Below are positions 18,865-32,100 of a stretch of DNA of 64,000 bases, in pieces. This stretch comes from Streptomyces flavofungini (GTDB taxonomy: Bacteria > Actinomycetota > Actinomycetes > Streptomycetales > Streptomycetaceae). The first letter of the stretch is position 1; each line of letters opens with the position of its first letter. The notes beneath the pieces were generated by a model that saw nothing but the letters and a program-made list of their open reading frames with translations, had not been told where the DNA came from and did no database searches. Location of the stretch: assembly GCF_030388665.1 (NCBI RefSeq), contig NZ_CP128846.1:8776001-8840000 (forward strand), written 5' to 3'. A program made the position numbers and the translations under genes.

Positions 18865-19008
18865 ACACGAGCAGGCCGGAACCGGCCAGGGCGGGGGCAC
18901 GGCCCGGCGGCGTCCTGCCGCACGCCGAGAGCGGCCCGGGACCCGTCCCGCAGCGCACACCACGTACCGCGTGACGCAGAAGACGCACCTGGCGAAAGGG
19001 AAGACACA

Positions 19009-20061
19009 GTGACGAACGACGAGGTTCGCGAGGCCACTCCCGACGACGCACGCCTGGTCATCGAGTACGCCTTCGGAGGGGTGGCGGCGCAGGCCATGCG
19101 CGCGGCCCTGCGCCTGCGCGTGGTCGAGCTGATCGGCGACAAGGAGACGACGGCGGACGACGTGGCCGCCCGGGCCGCCGCGGCCCCACAGCCCATGGCA
19201 CGGCTGCTGCGCGCCCTGGCGAGCATGGGCCTGCTGGAGGAACGCGCCGCGGGCACCTTCGCCGTCACGCCCGCCGGAGCCCTCCTGGACCCCGCGCGCC
19301 CCGGCTCCCTCGCGTCCATCGCCCGGATGTTCACCGACCCGATGATGCTGCGCGGCTGGGAGCGGCTGGACGACAGCGTCCGCACCGGCGACATCGCCTT
19401 CGACCAGGTCTTCGGTACGGACTTCTTCGGTCACCTCAAGCAACACCCGGACCTGTCGGCCGAGTTCAACAAGGCGATGAGCCAGGGGACCCGGCAGACC
19501 GCCGCGGCGCTGCCGGGCGCCGTCGACTTCGGGCGGTTCAAGACGGTCATGGACATCGGCGGCGGCGACGGCACGCTGCTCAGCGCCGTGCTGCGGGAGC
19601 ACCCCGCCGTCACCGGCGTCGTCTACGACACCGAGGAGGGCCTGGCCCAGGCCCCGGCCACGCTGAGCCGGGACGGGCTCACCGACCGGTGTTCCCTGGT
19701 GGCCGGGGACTTCTTCCGCTCGGTACCCGAAGGCGCCGACCTCCACATGATGAAGAGCATCGTCCACGACTGGTCGGACGACCAGGTGGTAACGATCCTC
19801 AGCCACTGCCGCGCGGCGCTGCCGCCCGGCGGCCGCGTCCTGATCGTGGAGCCCGTCCTCCCCGAGACCGTCGACCCGCAGACCGCCGGGCGCGTCTACC
19901 TGAGCGATCTGAACATGCTGGTGAACGTCGGCGGCAGGGAACGCACCCGCGCGGAGTTCGAGGAGGTCTGCCGACGGGCCGGGTTCACGGTCACGTCCGT
20001 CACGCCGCTGCCGCAGGCCCCGCCCTTCCACGCCATCGAGGCCGAGGTCGCCGCCGACTGA
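19009..20061 (+). CDS. SAM-dependent O-methyltransferase (methyltransferase family 2)
   Basis: 350 residues from a GTG at 19009 with GAAAGGGAAG upstream. An N-terminal helical dimerisation/winged-helix domain (to about residue 110: MARLLRALASMGLLEERAAGTFAVTPAG) precedes a Rossmann SAM domain with the glycine motif VMDIGGGDGTLL, then DRCSLVAGDFFRSVPEGADLHMMKSIVHDWSDDQVVTIL and GRVLIVEPVLPE. The HDW motif holds the catalytic base His of the DnrK/TcmO-type O-methyltransferases. These usually methylate phenolic or enolic hydroxyls of secondary metabolites. Its 3-prime end faces the PKS gene across a strong hairpin. The hydroxyl it methylates may be introduced by one of the two P450s (inference). 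Confidence 0.9.
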   Translation: MTNDEVREATPDDARLVIEYAFGGVAAQAMRAALRLRVVELIGDKETTADDVAARAAAAPQPMARLLRALASMGLLEERAAGTFAVTPAGALLDPARPGSLASIARMFTDPMMLRGWERLDDSVRTGDIAFDQVFGTDFFGHLKQHPDLSAEFNKAMSQGTRQTAAALPGAVDFGRFKTVMDIGGGDGTLLSAVLREHPAVTGVVYDTEEGLAQAPATLSRDGLTDRCSLVAGDFFRSVPEGADLHMMKSIVHDWSDDQVVTILSHCRAALPPGGRVLIVEPVLPETVDPQTAGRVYLSDLNMLVNVGGRERTRAEFEEVCRRAGFTVTSVTPLPQAPPFHAIEAEVAAD

Positions 20062-20095
20062 CGGTGCGGCGGTCCGGCGGGCGGCCCGGGACGCA

Positions 20096-20143
20096 CAGGG
20101 GCCCTGGTCCCGGGGGAGGTGCCACCCGGGACCAGGGCCCCTG
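20096..20143. terminator. Bidirectional terminator between O-methyltransferase and PKS
   Basis: A perfect 19-bp stem (20096-20114/20125-20143) with a 10-base loop, followed by TTGT on the plus side. It lies between two convergent stops, only 10 bases from the PKS stop, and is the strongest hairpin in the window. Confidence 0.85.
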
Positions 20144-20153
20144 TTGTCGTGGT

Positions 20154-23100
20154 CTACGCCAGTGGCGCCCCGCCCGTGCCCGCGGCGTCACCCGGGTCGG
20201 CGCCCAGGGCGAGCCGCACCAGCTCGTCGGTGCTCATCGCGTCGACGGCGCTGTCATGGCCGGGCCCGTCCTCCCCGTGGGCCCCTTCCGTCCCGTCGGC
20301 CCCTTCCGAGCCGGACGGCCCACCGCCGTCCGCCGACACCTCCAGCGGTCCGCCCGCAGGAACCGCCAGGTCGACGGCGAGGCGGTCGGCGAGGGCGCCG
20401 GGGCTCGGGTGGTCGAAGACCAGGGTCGGGGGCAGCCGGACGCCCGTCGCCGTGCTGAGCCGGTTGCGCAGCTCCAACGCCGTCAGCGAGTCGAACCCGA
20501 GGTCCTGGAACCGGCTCGCCGCCGCGACCCGCTCCGGCGCCGCGTGCCCGAGGACGGCGGCCACCTCCGTCCGCACGGCCTGGAGGATGATGTGCCGCTG
20601 CTCCTTGTGCGGCGCCGCGGCGAGACGGCCGCGCAGCACCGCGGCCGGGGCCTCCGTGGGCCGTGCCGCGGCCGCCCGCGCCGGAGCCGCCGCCGGGGCG
20701 AGGGCCCGCAGGACCGGCGGGACCGCGCCGGAGTCGAGTCCGCTCAGGTCGAGGCGGGCGGGTGCCAGAACCGGAGCCCCGTCCGCCACGGCCGCGTCGA
20801 AGAGGGCGAGGCCCTCGTCGGCGGACAGCGGGGCGACACCGGACCGCGAGAGGCGCAACAGGTCCGTGTTCCCGAGCCCCGCGGCCATGTCCCCCTCGCC
20901 CGCCCACAGGCCCCACGCCAGCGACACGGCGGGCAGCCCCTCGGCGTGCCGCTGCCGCGCCAGGGCGTCGAGGAAGGTGTTGGCGGCCGCGTAGTTCGCC
21001 TGGCCCGCGGTGCCGAGCATGCCCGAGAGGGAGGAGAACAGGACGAACGCCGACAGGTCCAGATGCCGGGTCAGCTCGTGCAGATGCCGGGCGGCGTCCG
21101 CCTTGGGCCGCAGGACGGCGTCCAGGCGCTGCGGGGTGAGCCCTTCCACGGGCACGTCGTCGAGGACGCCCGCCGAGTGCACCACGGCGGTCGGCGGCTG
21201 CTCGAGCCCGTCCAGGAGCGCCGCCACGGCGCCCCGGTCGGCCGTGTCGCAGGCGGCGACCGTCACCTGCGTCCCGGCGGCCTCCAGCTTGGCCACGAAC
21301 TCCTCGGCGCCCGGCGTGTCCAGGCCGCGCCGCCCGGTCAGGACGAGGCGGCGCACGCCGTGCAGTTCCGTCAGATGACGCGCCACGACCCGGCCCAGGG
21401 CACCGAGACCGCCGGTGATCAGTACGTTGCTGTGCGCGCCGAACGGCACGGCGGCGCCGGCGCCCGGCCGGTGCTCGCGCAACCGGGGAGCGAGTGACGT
21501 ACCGGCGCGGACGGCCAGTTGGGGCTCGTCGGAGGCGACGGCCCGTACGAGGGCGCGCACGGAGTCGGGGTGGTCGTCGGTGTCGACGAGCGTGAACCGG
21601 CCGGGGTGCTCCGCCTGTGCGGACCGGACGAGCCCCCACACCGCGGCCCGTGCCGGATCCGGGTGCTCGCCGTCGGCCGCGGCGACCGCGCCCCGGGTGA
21701 GCAGGACGAGGCGGCTCGCGGTGAACCGGTCCTCGGTGAGCCAGCGCTGGATCAGTTCGAGGACCTCTGCGGTGGCCGCCCCGGTGGGTCCGCCAGGTTC
21801 GGTGGACCCACCGGGTGCGTCGGATCCGCGGTGTGCCGCGGGCCCGTTGGCTCCGCCCGGTCGGCCGGGCGCGCCGGATCCGGTGAGGTCGCCGTGTGCG
21901 GCGGCCCCACCGAGCGCGAGGACGACGACATCGGGCGTCCTGGCCCCGTCGTCGTGCGTGCGGAGCAGGTCGTCGAGGGCCGCGTGGGCGCGTACGGTCA
22001 CGCCGCCCGCCCGCACGGTGTCGCGCAGCGCGTCCGTGCCCTCGCCGAGCAGGGCCCAGGCGCCCGCCGGAGCGGGCGCGGGCAGCTTCTGCTCGGTCCA
22101 GCCCAGGGCGAAGAGGGCGGCCTTGTCGTCCGGTTGGCCCGTGCCGGGCGGCAGCTCGCGCAGGGTGAGCGTGTCGATGCTGAGCAGCGGGGCGCCGGAC
22201 GCGTCGGCGATGAGGAGGGAGTAGGTGTCGCCGCCACCGTGCCGCATGAGCACACGCAGGGGGGAGTCCTCGGTGCCGCTCGTGGAGTCGGCGGCCGCGG
22301 TGCCTTCGCTGTGCAGCCTCAGGCCGCTGCACGCGAACGGCACCAGGAGCCGATCGTCGTCCCGGGCGGCGCCGAGCAGGGAGTGCAGGGCGGCGTCGAG
22401 AGAGGCGGGGTGCGGCATGAACCCGGTCCCGAGCGCGCCCGACGGCGCGCCGATCTCCGCGTACAGCTCGGCCCCGGAGCGCCAGAGGCGACGCAGGCCC
22501 TGGAAGGCGGGGCCGTAGGCGTAGCCGCGGTCGGCGAGGCGGGCGTAGAGGTCGTCGATCGGCACCGGGGCGGCCTGCCGGGGCGGCCAGGCGGTGAGGT
22601 CGGCCGGACCTCGCGCGGCCGCCGTCGACCCGCCGGCCGCGCCTGATCCGGCGACCCCGGCGGCCCCGTCCGGATCGAGCGCGCCGGTGGCGTGCCGCGT
22701 CCACGGAGTGGCCGGCGCGCTCGCGGGCCGGGAGTAGAGCGCGAGGGAGCGGCTGCCGTCGTCGGCGGGGGCGCCGACGATGACCTGGACCGCTGCGGGC
22801 TCCGCGAGCGACAGCGGCTGTTCCAGGGTGAGGTCGGCCACCTGCGCCGCACCGGTGCGCCGCGCCGCGTACAGGGCGAACTCCGCCATGGCGGCACCCG
22901 GCAGCCGTACGGAACCGGCGATGACGTGATCGGCGAGCCACGGTTCGGCGTACGGGTCGAGGTGCCCCGTGAACAACAGGGCCTGGCCGTCGGCCAGTTC
23001 CACGCCGTCGTCGAGCAGCGGGTGGCCCTGGCCCGCAGACGCCGCGGGGGCGGCCGGGGCGGTCGGCGCGCTCAGCCAGTACCGCTCGCGCTGGTAGGGG

Positions 23101-26100
23101 TAGGTGGGCAGGGGCACCGTACGGCCGCCGGGGAAGAAGTCGCTCCAGTCGACGGGGGTGCCGCCGACGTGGCTGCGGGCCAGCGCCGTGGTGACGGTGC
23201 GGACCTCGTCGTGGCCGCGGCGCAGCAGCGGCGCGACGGAGACGTCCTCGCCCTCGCTGCTGCGGACCATGGCGGTGAGCACGGCGTCCGGACCGATCTC
23301 GAGGAAGGCGGTCACGCCGTCCGCGGTGAGGTGGCGCACGCCGTCGAAGAAGCGGACGGTGCCGCGCAGTTGACGTACCCAGTAGTCCGGATCGGCCAGT
23401 TCGTCGGCGGTCGCGACCCGGCCGGTGACGTTGGAGACGACCGGGACGCGGGGTGCGGCGAACGTCAACCGGGCCGCCACGGCGCGGAATTCGGCGAGGA
23501 CGCCGTCCATGTGCGGCGAGTGGAAGGCGTGGCTGACGCGCAGGCGGGACGTGCGGCGGCCCTTGTCCCGCCAGGCGCGGGTGAGTTCGAGGGCGGCTTC
23601 GACGTCTCCGGTGACGACGACGGACGTGGGTCCGTTCACGGCGGCGACGTCGAGGCGTCCGGCGTAGGGAGCGAGGGCTTCGCGCACCTCGTCCTCGGTG
23701 GCCTCGATGGCCGTCATCGCGCCGCCCGCCGGTGCGGACTGCATCAGCCGTCCCCTGGTGGCGACCAGGGTGCAGGCGTCGGTGAGGTCGAGCACGCCCG
23801 CGACGTGGGCGGCCGCGATCTCGCCGACGGAGTGGCCGAGGAGGTGGTCGGGGGTGATCCCGAAGTGCTCCACGAGCCGGAACAGGGCCACCTCGACCGC
23901 GAACAGGGCGGGCTGCGTGTACTGCGTCTCGTCGAGCAGGGCCGCCTCGTCGCTGCCCTCATCGGCGAGGACCAGCGCCCGCAGGTCGATGCCCGCGACG
24001 GCCTCCATCCGGTCGCAGATCTCGTCGAAGGCGGCGGCGAACACCGGGAAACGGGCGTGGAGTTCACGGCCCATGCCCGGCCGCTGGCTGCCCTGACCGG
24101 TGAAGAGGAACGCGGTGCGCACCGGTCCCGCCACGCCGCCGGTCACCACGTTCGGCGCCGACTCACCGTCGCGCAGGGCGTCGAGCCCCGCGAGCAGCTC
24201 CGCTCGGTCGGCCGCGAGGATCACGGCACGGTCGGTGAGGGCGGCGCGGGACGCGGCGAGCGAGTGACCGATGTCGAGGTCCGCCTGGCCGAGGTCCGAC
24301 AGGCCGACGGCGTCGAGGGCCGCTGCGGTCCCGACGGCCTCGGTGGCTCCGGTGGCTCCGGCGGCCTCGGCGGACGCGGCAGCCGCGACAGCCGCGACGG
24401 ACTGGATGGCCTGCGCGGACGCGTCGGACGATGCGACCTCGGCGGACATCTCGCGCAGGAAGGCCCCAGCACCTCCGGCGGCTTGGCCGGCCCCACCCGC
24501 TCCACCGGCTCCAGTGGCGGCGACGGAGGACCCGCCCGCCCCGGCCGCGAGCGGACGCAACTGCGCCGCCTGCGCCCGCAGCGCCCCCGCGCCCCGCGCC
24601 GACACCAGCCACGGCACGAGCCCCGGCCCGGCGGACATCCCGGACTCGGCCTGCCCGGCCCCCGGCTGCCCGGGCGGGCCCGCGGGCGAGGCGTCGACAG
24701 CCGGCGCCTCTTCCAGTACGACATGGGCGTTCGTGCCGCTGACGCCGAACGACGACACCCCGGCCCGCCGCGGCGCCTCGCCCGCGTCCCAGGGCCTGGC
24801 GTCCGTGAGCAGCGACACCGCGCCCGAGCCCCAGTCGACATGCGGCGTCGGCTCGTCCACGTGCAGAGTGCGCGGCAGGACGCCGTGCCGCATCGCCTGG
24901 ACCATCTTGACGATGCCGCCGACACCGGCCGCGGCCTGCGCGTGCCCGATGTTGGACTTCAGCGTGCCCAGGTACAGGGGCCGCCCCGGGTCCCGGTCCT
25001 GGCCGTACGTGGCGAGGAGGGCCTGTGCCTCGATCGGGTCGCCGAGCCGGGTGCCGGTGCCGTGCGCCTCGACGGCGTCGACGTCGGCGGGGGAGAGCCC
25101 GGCCTGGGCCAGGGCGTCGTGGATGACCCGTTCCTGGGAGGGGCCGTTGGGCGCGGTGAGGCCGTTGCTCGCGCCGTCCTGGTTGATGGCCGAACCGCGC
25201 ACGACCGCGAGGACCTCGTGGCCGCTTCGGCGCGCGTCGGACAGCCGCTCGAGGAGCAGCACGCCCGCGCCCTCGCTCCAGGCGGTGCCGTCGGCCGTGC
25301 CCGAGAACGCCTTGCAGCGCCCGTCGGGGGCGAGGCCGCGCTGGCGGCTGAACTCGATGAACGTGGTGGGCGCCGACATGACCGTGACACCACCGGCGAG
25401 GGCGTAATCGCACTCGCCGTTGCGCAGCGCCTGTGCCGCCAGATGCGTGGCGACCAGCGACGAGGAGCACGCCGTGTCCACGGTGATGGCGGGCCCCTTG
25501 AGGCCGAGGGTGTAGGAGACGCGGCCGGACACCACGCTGGGCGAGTTGCCGGTGAAGCCGTACGCCTCCACGCTCTCGGGCGTGGCGCGAAGCCGCGACG
25601 TGTAGTCGCTGTACATGACGCCGCAGAACACACCGGTACGGCTGCCGTGCAGGGACGTCGGCGCGATGCCCGCGCTCTCCACGGCCTCCCAGCTGGTCTC
25701 CAACAGCAGGCGCTGCTGCGGGTCCATGCCCGCCGCCTCGCGCGGGCTGATGCCGAAGAACTCGGGGTCGAAGCGGTCCGCGTCGTACAGGAAGCCGCCG
25801 TGCCGGGTGTAGGACTTGCCGGGCTTTCCGGGGTCCGGGTCGTAGAGGTTCTCGACGTCCCAGTCGCGGTTCTCCGGGAACGGGCCGATGGCGTCGGTGC
25901 CCTCGGTGACGAGCCGCCACAGGTCGTCCGGGGTGCGGACGTCGCCGGGGTAGCGGCAGGCCATGCCGACGATCACGATCGGGTCGTCGTCGTGGACCGC
26001 GGCCGGTGCCGTCCGCGCCGTGTCCGGCCGGGCGGCGGGGGCCCGGTCGAGCCGGGACACGACGTGCTCGGCGAGCGCGGACGGGGTGGGGTGGTCGAAG

Positions 26101-29100
26101 ACGACGGTGGCCGACAGCTTGAGGCCGGTGGCCGTGCCGAGCCGGCCGCGCAGTTCGAGACCGGAGAGGGAGTCGAGGCCGAGGTCACGGAACGCCGCGT
26201 CCGGGGCGACGCCCGCGGCGCTCGGCAGCGCGAGCACGGCGGCCACCGTCGAGGCGACCAGGTCCAGCACGGCGCGCCGGCGTTCGGCGTCCGGCAGCGC
26301 GGCCGTGCGCGCGGCCCACGAGTCCGCGCCGGTCCCTGCGCTGTCGGCGGCGCGGCGGCGGGAGCGGGTGCGGGGTGCCAGGGTGCGCAGCAGCGCGGGC
26401 GGGGACGCGTCGGGGGCGCGCAGCGCCGCCACGTCCAGCTCGACCGGGACGAGCAGCGGCGCACCCGAGGCCAGGGCCGCGTCGAACAGCTCCATGCCGC
26501 GCTCGGCCGAGAGCGGCAGGATGCCGTTGCGGCCCCAGCGGGCGACGTCCGCGTCGGACAGCTCCGCGGCCATGCCTCCGGCCGCCGCGTCCCACATTCC
26601 CCAGGCCAGTGATGTCGCGGGCAGACCGTGGGCGCGCCGGTGCTGGGCCAGCGCGTCCAGATGGGCGTTGGCGGCGGCGTAGGCGCCCTGGCCCGGGTTG
26701 CCGAGGAGGCCGGCGATCGAGGAGAACACCACGAACGCGGCGAGCGGCAGCTCCGCGGTGAGTTCGTGCAGGTGCCGGGCGCCGTCGGCCTTGGCGGCGA
26801 GCACCCGGTCGACGTCGTCGGGACGCAGGTTGTCGAGGGTGGCGTCGGCGAGGACACCGGCCGTGTGCACCACGGCCGTCAGCGGGTGCTCCGTCGGAAC
26901 GGCGGCGAGGACCTCGGCCAGCCGCTCCCGGTCCGTGACGTCGCACGCCACGACGGTGGCGGTGACGCCGGACCCGGCCAGCTCCGCGACCAGTTCGGGA
27001 GCGTGCCCGCTGCGGCTGCACAGCAGCAGGTGCCGCACCCCGTGCCGGACGGCCAGATGCCGGGCGACGAGTCGGCCGAGGCCCCCGGTGCCGCCGGTGA
27101 CCAGGACGGTGCCGTCCGGGTCGAGCGTAACCGCCGCGTCCTCGGGGACGGCCGCCCGGGTCAGGCGGGGCGCGTACAAGGTGCCGCCCCGAAGGGCGAG
27201 TTGGAGCCCGTCGGCGGCGGCGAGGGCGGCGGCCGCGTCGAGCCCGGTGGAGCCGTGGCCCTCGCCGGAGCTGCCGGAGCCGTCTGTGCCGGCGTCGGCG
27301 TCGACGTCCAGGAGGGCGAACCGTCCCGGGTGTTCGCTCAACGCGGTGCGCAGCAGCCCGTGCACGGCGGCGCCGGGCAGATCGTGGACGTCCTCGCCGG
27401 ACGTGGTGGCGACCGCCTCACGGGTCAGGAACAGGAACGTGGTCGACTGCAGCCGCTCGTCGGCGAGGCAGCGCTGCACGGCGGCGAGGGTCCGGCGGAC
27501 CGCGGCGGCTGTCTCCGCCGGTTCTTCGCGCCGGTCTTCGGGGGTGCGGTAGGGCAGTACGAGGACGTCGGGCGCGGGTTCGCCGGAGGCCAGGGCGGCG
27601 TCCAGGGCGTCGAGGTCCTGGTACGCAGTGCCGGTGAGGCCGGGCACGCCGTCGCCGAGGACGGCCCGACGGCCGCTGCGGGACGCGTCGTCGACGGCCG
27701 GGAGCGGGTGCCACTCCACAAGGTGCAGGCCTTCGCGGACGGTTCCGGCCCCGGCGGCGATCCGGTCGAGGGACACCGGACGCATCGTGAGCGAGTCCAC
27801 CGTCAGCACGGGCTGCCCGGCCGGGTCGGTGGCCTCCAGGACGACGCCGTCGCCCTCGCCGGGGGTGAGCCGGACGCGCAGCCGGGTGGCCCCGGTCGCG
27901 TGCAGGGTGACGCCGTCGTACGAGAACGGCAGGCGCAGCGCGCCCGGTGCGTCCGGCTCGCCGAGCAGCAGGGCGTGCAGGGCCGCGTCCAGGAGCGCGG
28001 GGTGCAGGCCGTACTCGGCTGCCTCCGCGTGCTGTTCCTCGGGCAGCGCCACCTCCGCGTACAGCTCCGGGCCCGAACGCCAGGCGGCCCGCAGCCCTTG
28101 GAACGCCGGGCCGTAGGCGTAGCCCAGGTCGGCGAGGCGCGCGTACAGGCCCTCGTGGTCGAGCGGCCGGGCGCCGGGCGGCGGCCAGCTCTCCCGCGTG
28201 TCGGACGCGGGCGCGGGCGCACCGGCCGCGGCGAGGACGCCCGACGCGTGCAGCGTCCACTCGCCCTCGCCCCACGCGGCCCCCTCGGCGGCCTGGTCGC
28301 GGCGCGAGTGGACGGCGACGGAGCACTCGCCGGATTCGTCCGCGGGGCCCACGGTGAGCTGCACGCGGATGCCGTCGGCGGGCAGGCGCAGCGGCTCTTC
28401 GAGGACGAGTTCGCGCAGGCAGCCGAGTCCGGCCCGGTCGCCCGCGGCGACGGCGAGTTCCACGAGGGCCGCGCCGGGCACCAGGGTGGAGCCCGCGATG
28501 AGGTGCTGGGCGAGCCAGGGGTGCGTGTGCGCCGAGAGCCGCCCGGACAGGAGCAGGCCGTCGCCCGCGGCCAGGCTCGTCATGCCGCCGAGCAGCGGGT
28601 GCCCCGCAGCCTCCAGGCCGAGGCCGGTGGCGTCGCCCGTGGGTGCGGGCGTGTCGAGCCAGTAGCGGCTGCGCTGGAAGGCGTACGTGGGCAGCACGGT
28701 CCTGCGGGCGCCGGGGAACAGGGCGTCAAAGTCCACGGGCGCCCCGTGCAGGGCGAGGTGGGCCAGCGCGGTGGCGAAGGTGTGCGCGGCGGGCCGGTCG
28801 GGGTGCAGTACGGAGACCGGTCGTGGGCCTTCCTCGCCGAGGCAGGCCCGGGCCATCGCCGCGAGCACGGGCGCCGGGCCCAGCTCGACGTAGGTCGTGA
28901 CCTTCTCGTCGTCGAGGACGCGGACGCCGTCGGCGAAGCGCACGGTGTGCCGCAGGTGCCGCACCCAGTACTCGGGGTCCGCGAGATCGTCGGCGGTGGC
29001 GACGCGGCCGGTGACGTTGGAGACCACGGGGATGCGCGGCGGCGCGTATGTCAGCCCGGCGGCCACCTCGCGGAACGCGTCGAGGACCCCGTCCATGTGC

Positions 29101-32100
29101 GGCGAGTGGAAGGCGTGGCTGACCTTGAGGTCGGTGGTGCGGCGGCCCTCCTCCCGGAAGGCGGCGGCGAGTTCGGCGGCCGCGTCGGTGTCTCCGGTGA
29201 CGACGACGGAGCCGGGGCTGTTGACGGCGGCGACGTCGAGGCGTCCGGCGTACGGGGCCAGGGCCTCGCGCACCTCGTCCTCGGTGGCCTCGATGGCCGT
29301 CATCGCGCCGCCCGCCCGCGCGGACTGCATCAGGCGGCCCCTCGTCGCGACGAGGGTGCAGGCGTCGGCGAGGTCGAGCACGCCCGCGACGTGGGCGGCC
29401 GCGATCTCGCCGACGGAGTGGCCGAGGAGGCGGTCGGGGGTGACCCCGAAGTGTTCGAGCAGCCGGAACAGGGCGACCTCCAGCGCGAACAGGGCGGGCT
29501 GTGTGAACTCCGTCCGGTGCAGCCGGGCGTCGTCCGCGGCGAACACCACGTCCTTCAGCGGCACCTGGAGGTGCCGGTCCAGCTCCGCGCACACCGCGTC
29601 GAACGCGGCCGCGAACACCGGCTGGGAGGCGTACAGTTCGCGGCCCATGCCGTGGCGCTGGCTGCCCTGCCCGGTGAACAGGAACGCCGTCCGGCCGCCC
29701 CCGGCCGCGCCCACCGGACCGCGCACCACGTCGGCGGACGGCGCGCCCTCGGCCAGCGCCGCCAGAGCGCCGAGGAAGCCCTCGCGGTCCTGCGCGACCA
29801 CGGCCGCGGCGTGCGCGAAACGCGTGCGCGCGGTGGCGAGCGTCAGACCGATGTCCGCGAGGGCGGGCCGCGCGGGACCCTCGGCCTGGTCGGCCTGGTC
29901 GGTGTGCTCGGTGACGAAGGCGTGCAGGCGGGCCGCCTGGGCGCGCAGGGCGTCCTCGGTGCGGCCGGAGAGGAGCCAGGGCTGGGGGATGGTGTGGGGG
30001 AGGGCGGGGCTGCCGGCGGTGTTCCTGCTGTCCGTGGCGTCCGTGGCGTCCCTGCCGTTTGTGGCATCCGTGGAACCGGAACCGCTGGCGCCGACCGCGT
30101 TGTCGGTTGCGCCGGAGCCGCCGACGCCGACCGCGTCGTCCGTGCCGCCGGATCCGCTCACGGCATCCGCGCTGTCCGTGACGACAAGCCCGCCCGTGGC
30201 GTCCATGCCGCCCCCGGCCACCGCCCCGGTCGCAGCGGCCGCCACCGGCGCCTGCTCGATGATCACGTGCGCGTTGGTGCCGCTGATGCCGAAGGAGGAC
30301 ACCCCGGCGCGCCGGGGACGGCCGGTCTCGGGCCAGGGCAGTGCCTGCGACAGCGGGCGCACCGCGCCGGCGCTCCAGTCGACGTGCGACGTGGGCCGGT
30401 CGAGGTGCAGGCTGCGCGGCAGGGTGCCGTGCCGCATCGCCTGGACCATCTTGACGATGCCGCCGACCCCGGCCGCGGCCTGGGTGTGCCCGATGTTGGA
30501 CTTCAACGAGCCGAGATACAGGGGCTGTTCGTCCGCGCGTCCCTGCCCGTACGTGGCGAGCAGCGCACCGGCCTCGATCGGGTCGCCGAGCCGGGTGCCG
30601 GTGCCGTGCGCCTCTACGGCGTCGACGTCGGCGGGCGCGAGCCCCGCGGCGGCGAGCGCGGCGTGGATGACGCGCTCCTGGGCCGGTCCGCTCGGCGCGG
30701 CGAGGCCGTTGCTGGCGCCGTCCTGGTTGATGGCCGAACCGCGGACGACGGCGAGGACCTCGTGGCCGTTGCGGCGCGCGTCGGAGAGGCGTTCCAGGAG
30801 CAGTACGCCCACGCCCTCGGCCCAACCCGTGCCGTCCGCGTCCTCGGCGAACGCCTTGCAGCGGCCGTCCGGGGACAGGCCGCGCTGACGGCTGAACTCG
30901 ACGAACATGCCGGGGCTCGACATCACCGTCACGCCGCCCGCGACCGCGAGTTCGCAGTCACCGGCGCGCAGCGCCTGCGCGGCCAGGTGCAGGGCCACCA
31001 AGGACGAGGAGCACGCGGTGTCCACGGTGACGGCGGGGCCGCGCAGGCCGAGGGTGTAGGCGACGCGGCCGGACAGGACGCTGGTGAAGTTGCCGGTGAG
31101 CAGGTACCCGCCGGCCTTGTCGTCCGCCTCGTGCAGGCGCGGGCCGTAGTCCTGGGCGAGCGCGCCCAGGTACACGCCGGTGTCGGTGTCGTGCAGGGCG
31201 GCCGGGTCGACGCCGGCCCGCTCCAGGGCCTCCCACACGGTCTCGAGGACGAGGCGCTGCTGCGGGTCCATGCCGAGGGCCTCGCGCGGGCTGATGCCGA
31301 AGAATTCGGCGTCGAACCGGTCCGCGTCGTGCAGGAATCCGCCCTGGCGCGTGTAGGAGCGGCCCGCGCGGTCCGGGTCGCCGTCGAACAGAGAGTCCAG
31401 GGGCCAGCCGCGGTTGACGGGGAAGCCTGAGATGACGTCACGCTCGTCCACGACGAGCTGCCACAGGTCCTCCGGCGATGACACGTCGCCGGGGAAGCGG
31501 CACGCCATGGAGACGATGGCGACGGGCTCGTCCGCGTCGGCGCTCCGCCGGGCCGCGGGCGCCGTGGGCTTCGTGGCATCCGCGGTGCCGGACAGTTGCG
31601 CGGCGAGGTGCTGGGCGAGGCGCTCCGGTGTCGGGTGCGCGAACACGACGGTCACCGGCAGGCGCATCCCGGTGGCGTCGACCAGGCGGTTGCGCAGCTC
31701 CACCGCGCGCACGGAGTCGAAGCCGAGGTCCTTGAACGCCCCGGTGTCGTCGAGTTCGGCGTCCGCGTCGAGGCCGAGGACCGCGGCGATCTCGACCCGT
31801 ACGACGTCGAGGAGGCGGGCCACGGCCTCCTGCGCGGACTCCTCGGACGAGGTCGCCGCACCGTGCGGAGCATCGGCGTCCGCTACCGGGTCGGCGAACG
31901 GCAGGACCGACGCGGGCAGTTCGACGGGTGTGGCGTCCGGGCCGAACGCGGGCCGCCAGTCCACCGCGGCGCCCCCGGCGTGCAGGCGGGCCACCGACGT
32001 GAGGAACCGGCGGGTCCCGGGCTCGCGGCGCCGCAGCGACTCCACCACGACGGCGTCCGACTCGAGGTCGTCCAGGGTCTGCTGGAGCGCCATGGTGAGG

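Noticed and set aside
29700..31600. Enoylreductase domain in either PKS module
   Set aside because: Between DH and KR there is only the KR structural subdomain; no NADPH-binding ER motif was found in either module.
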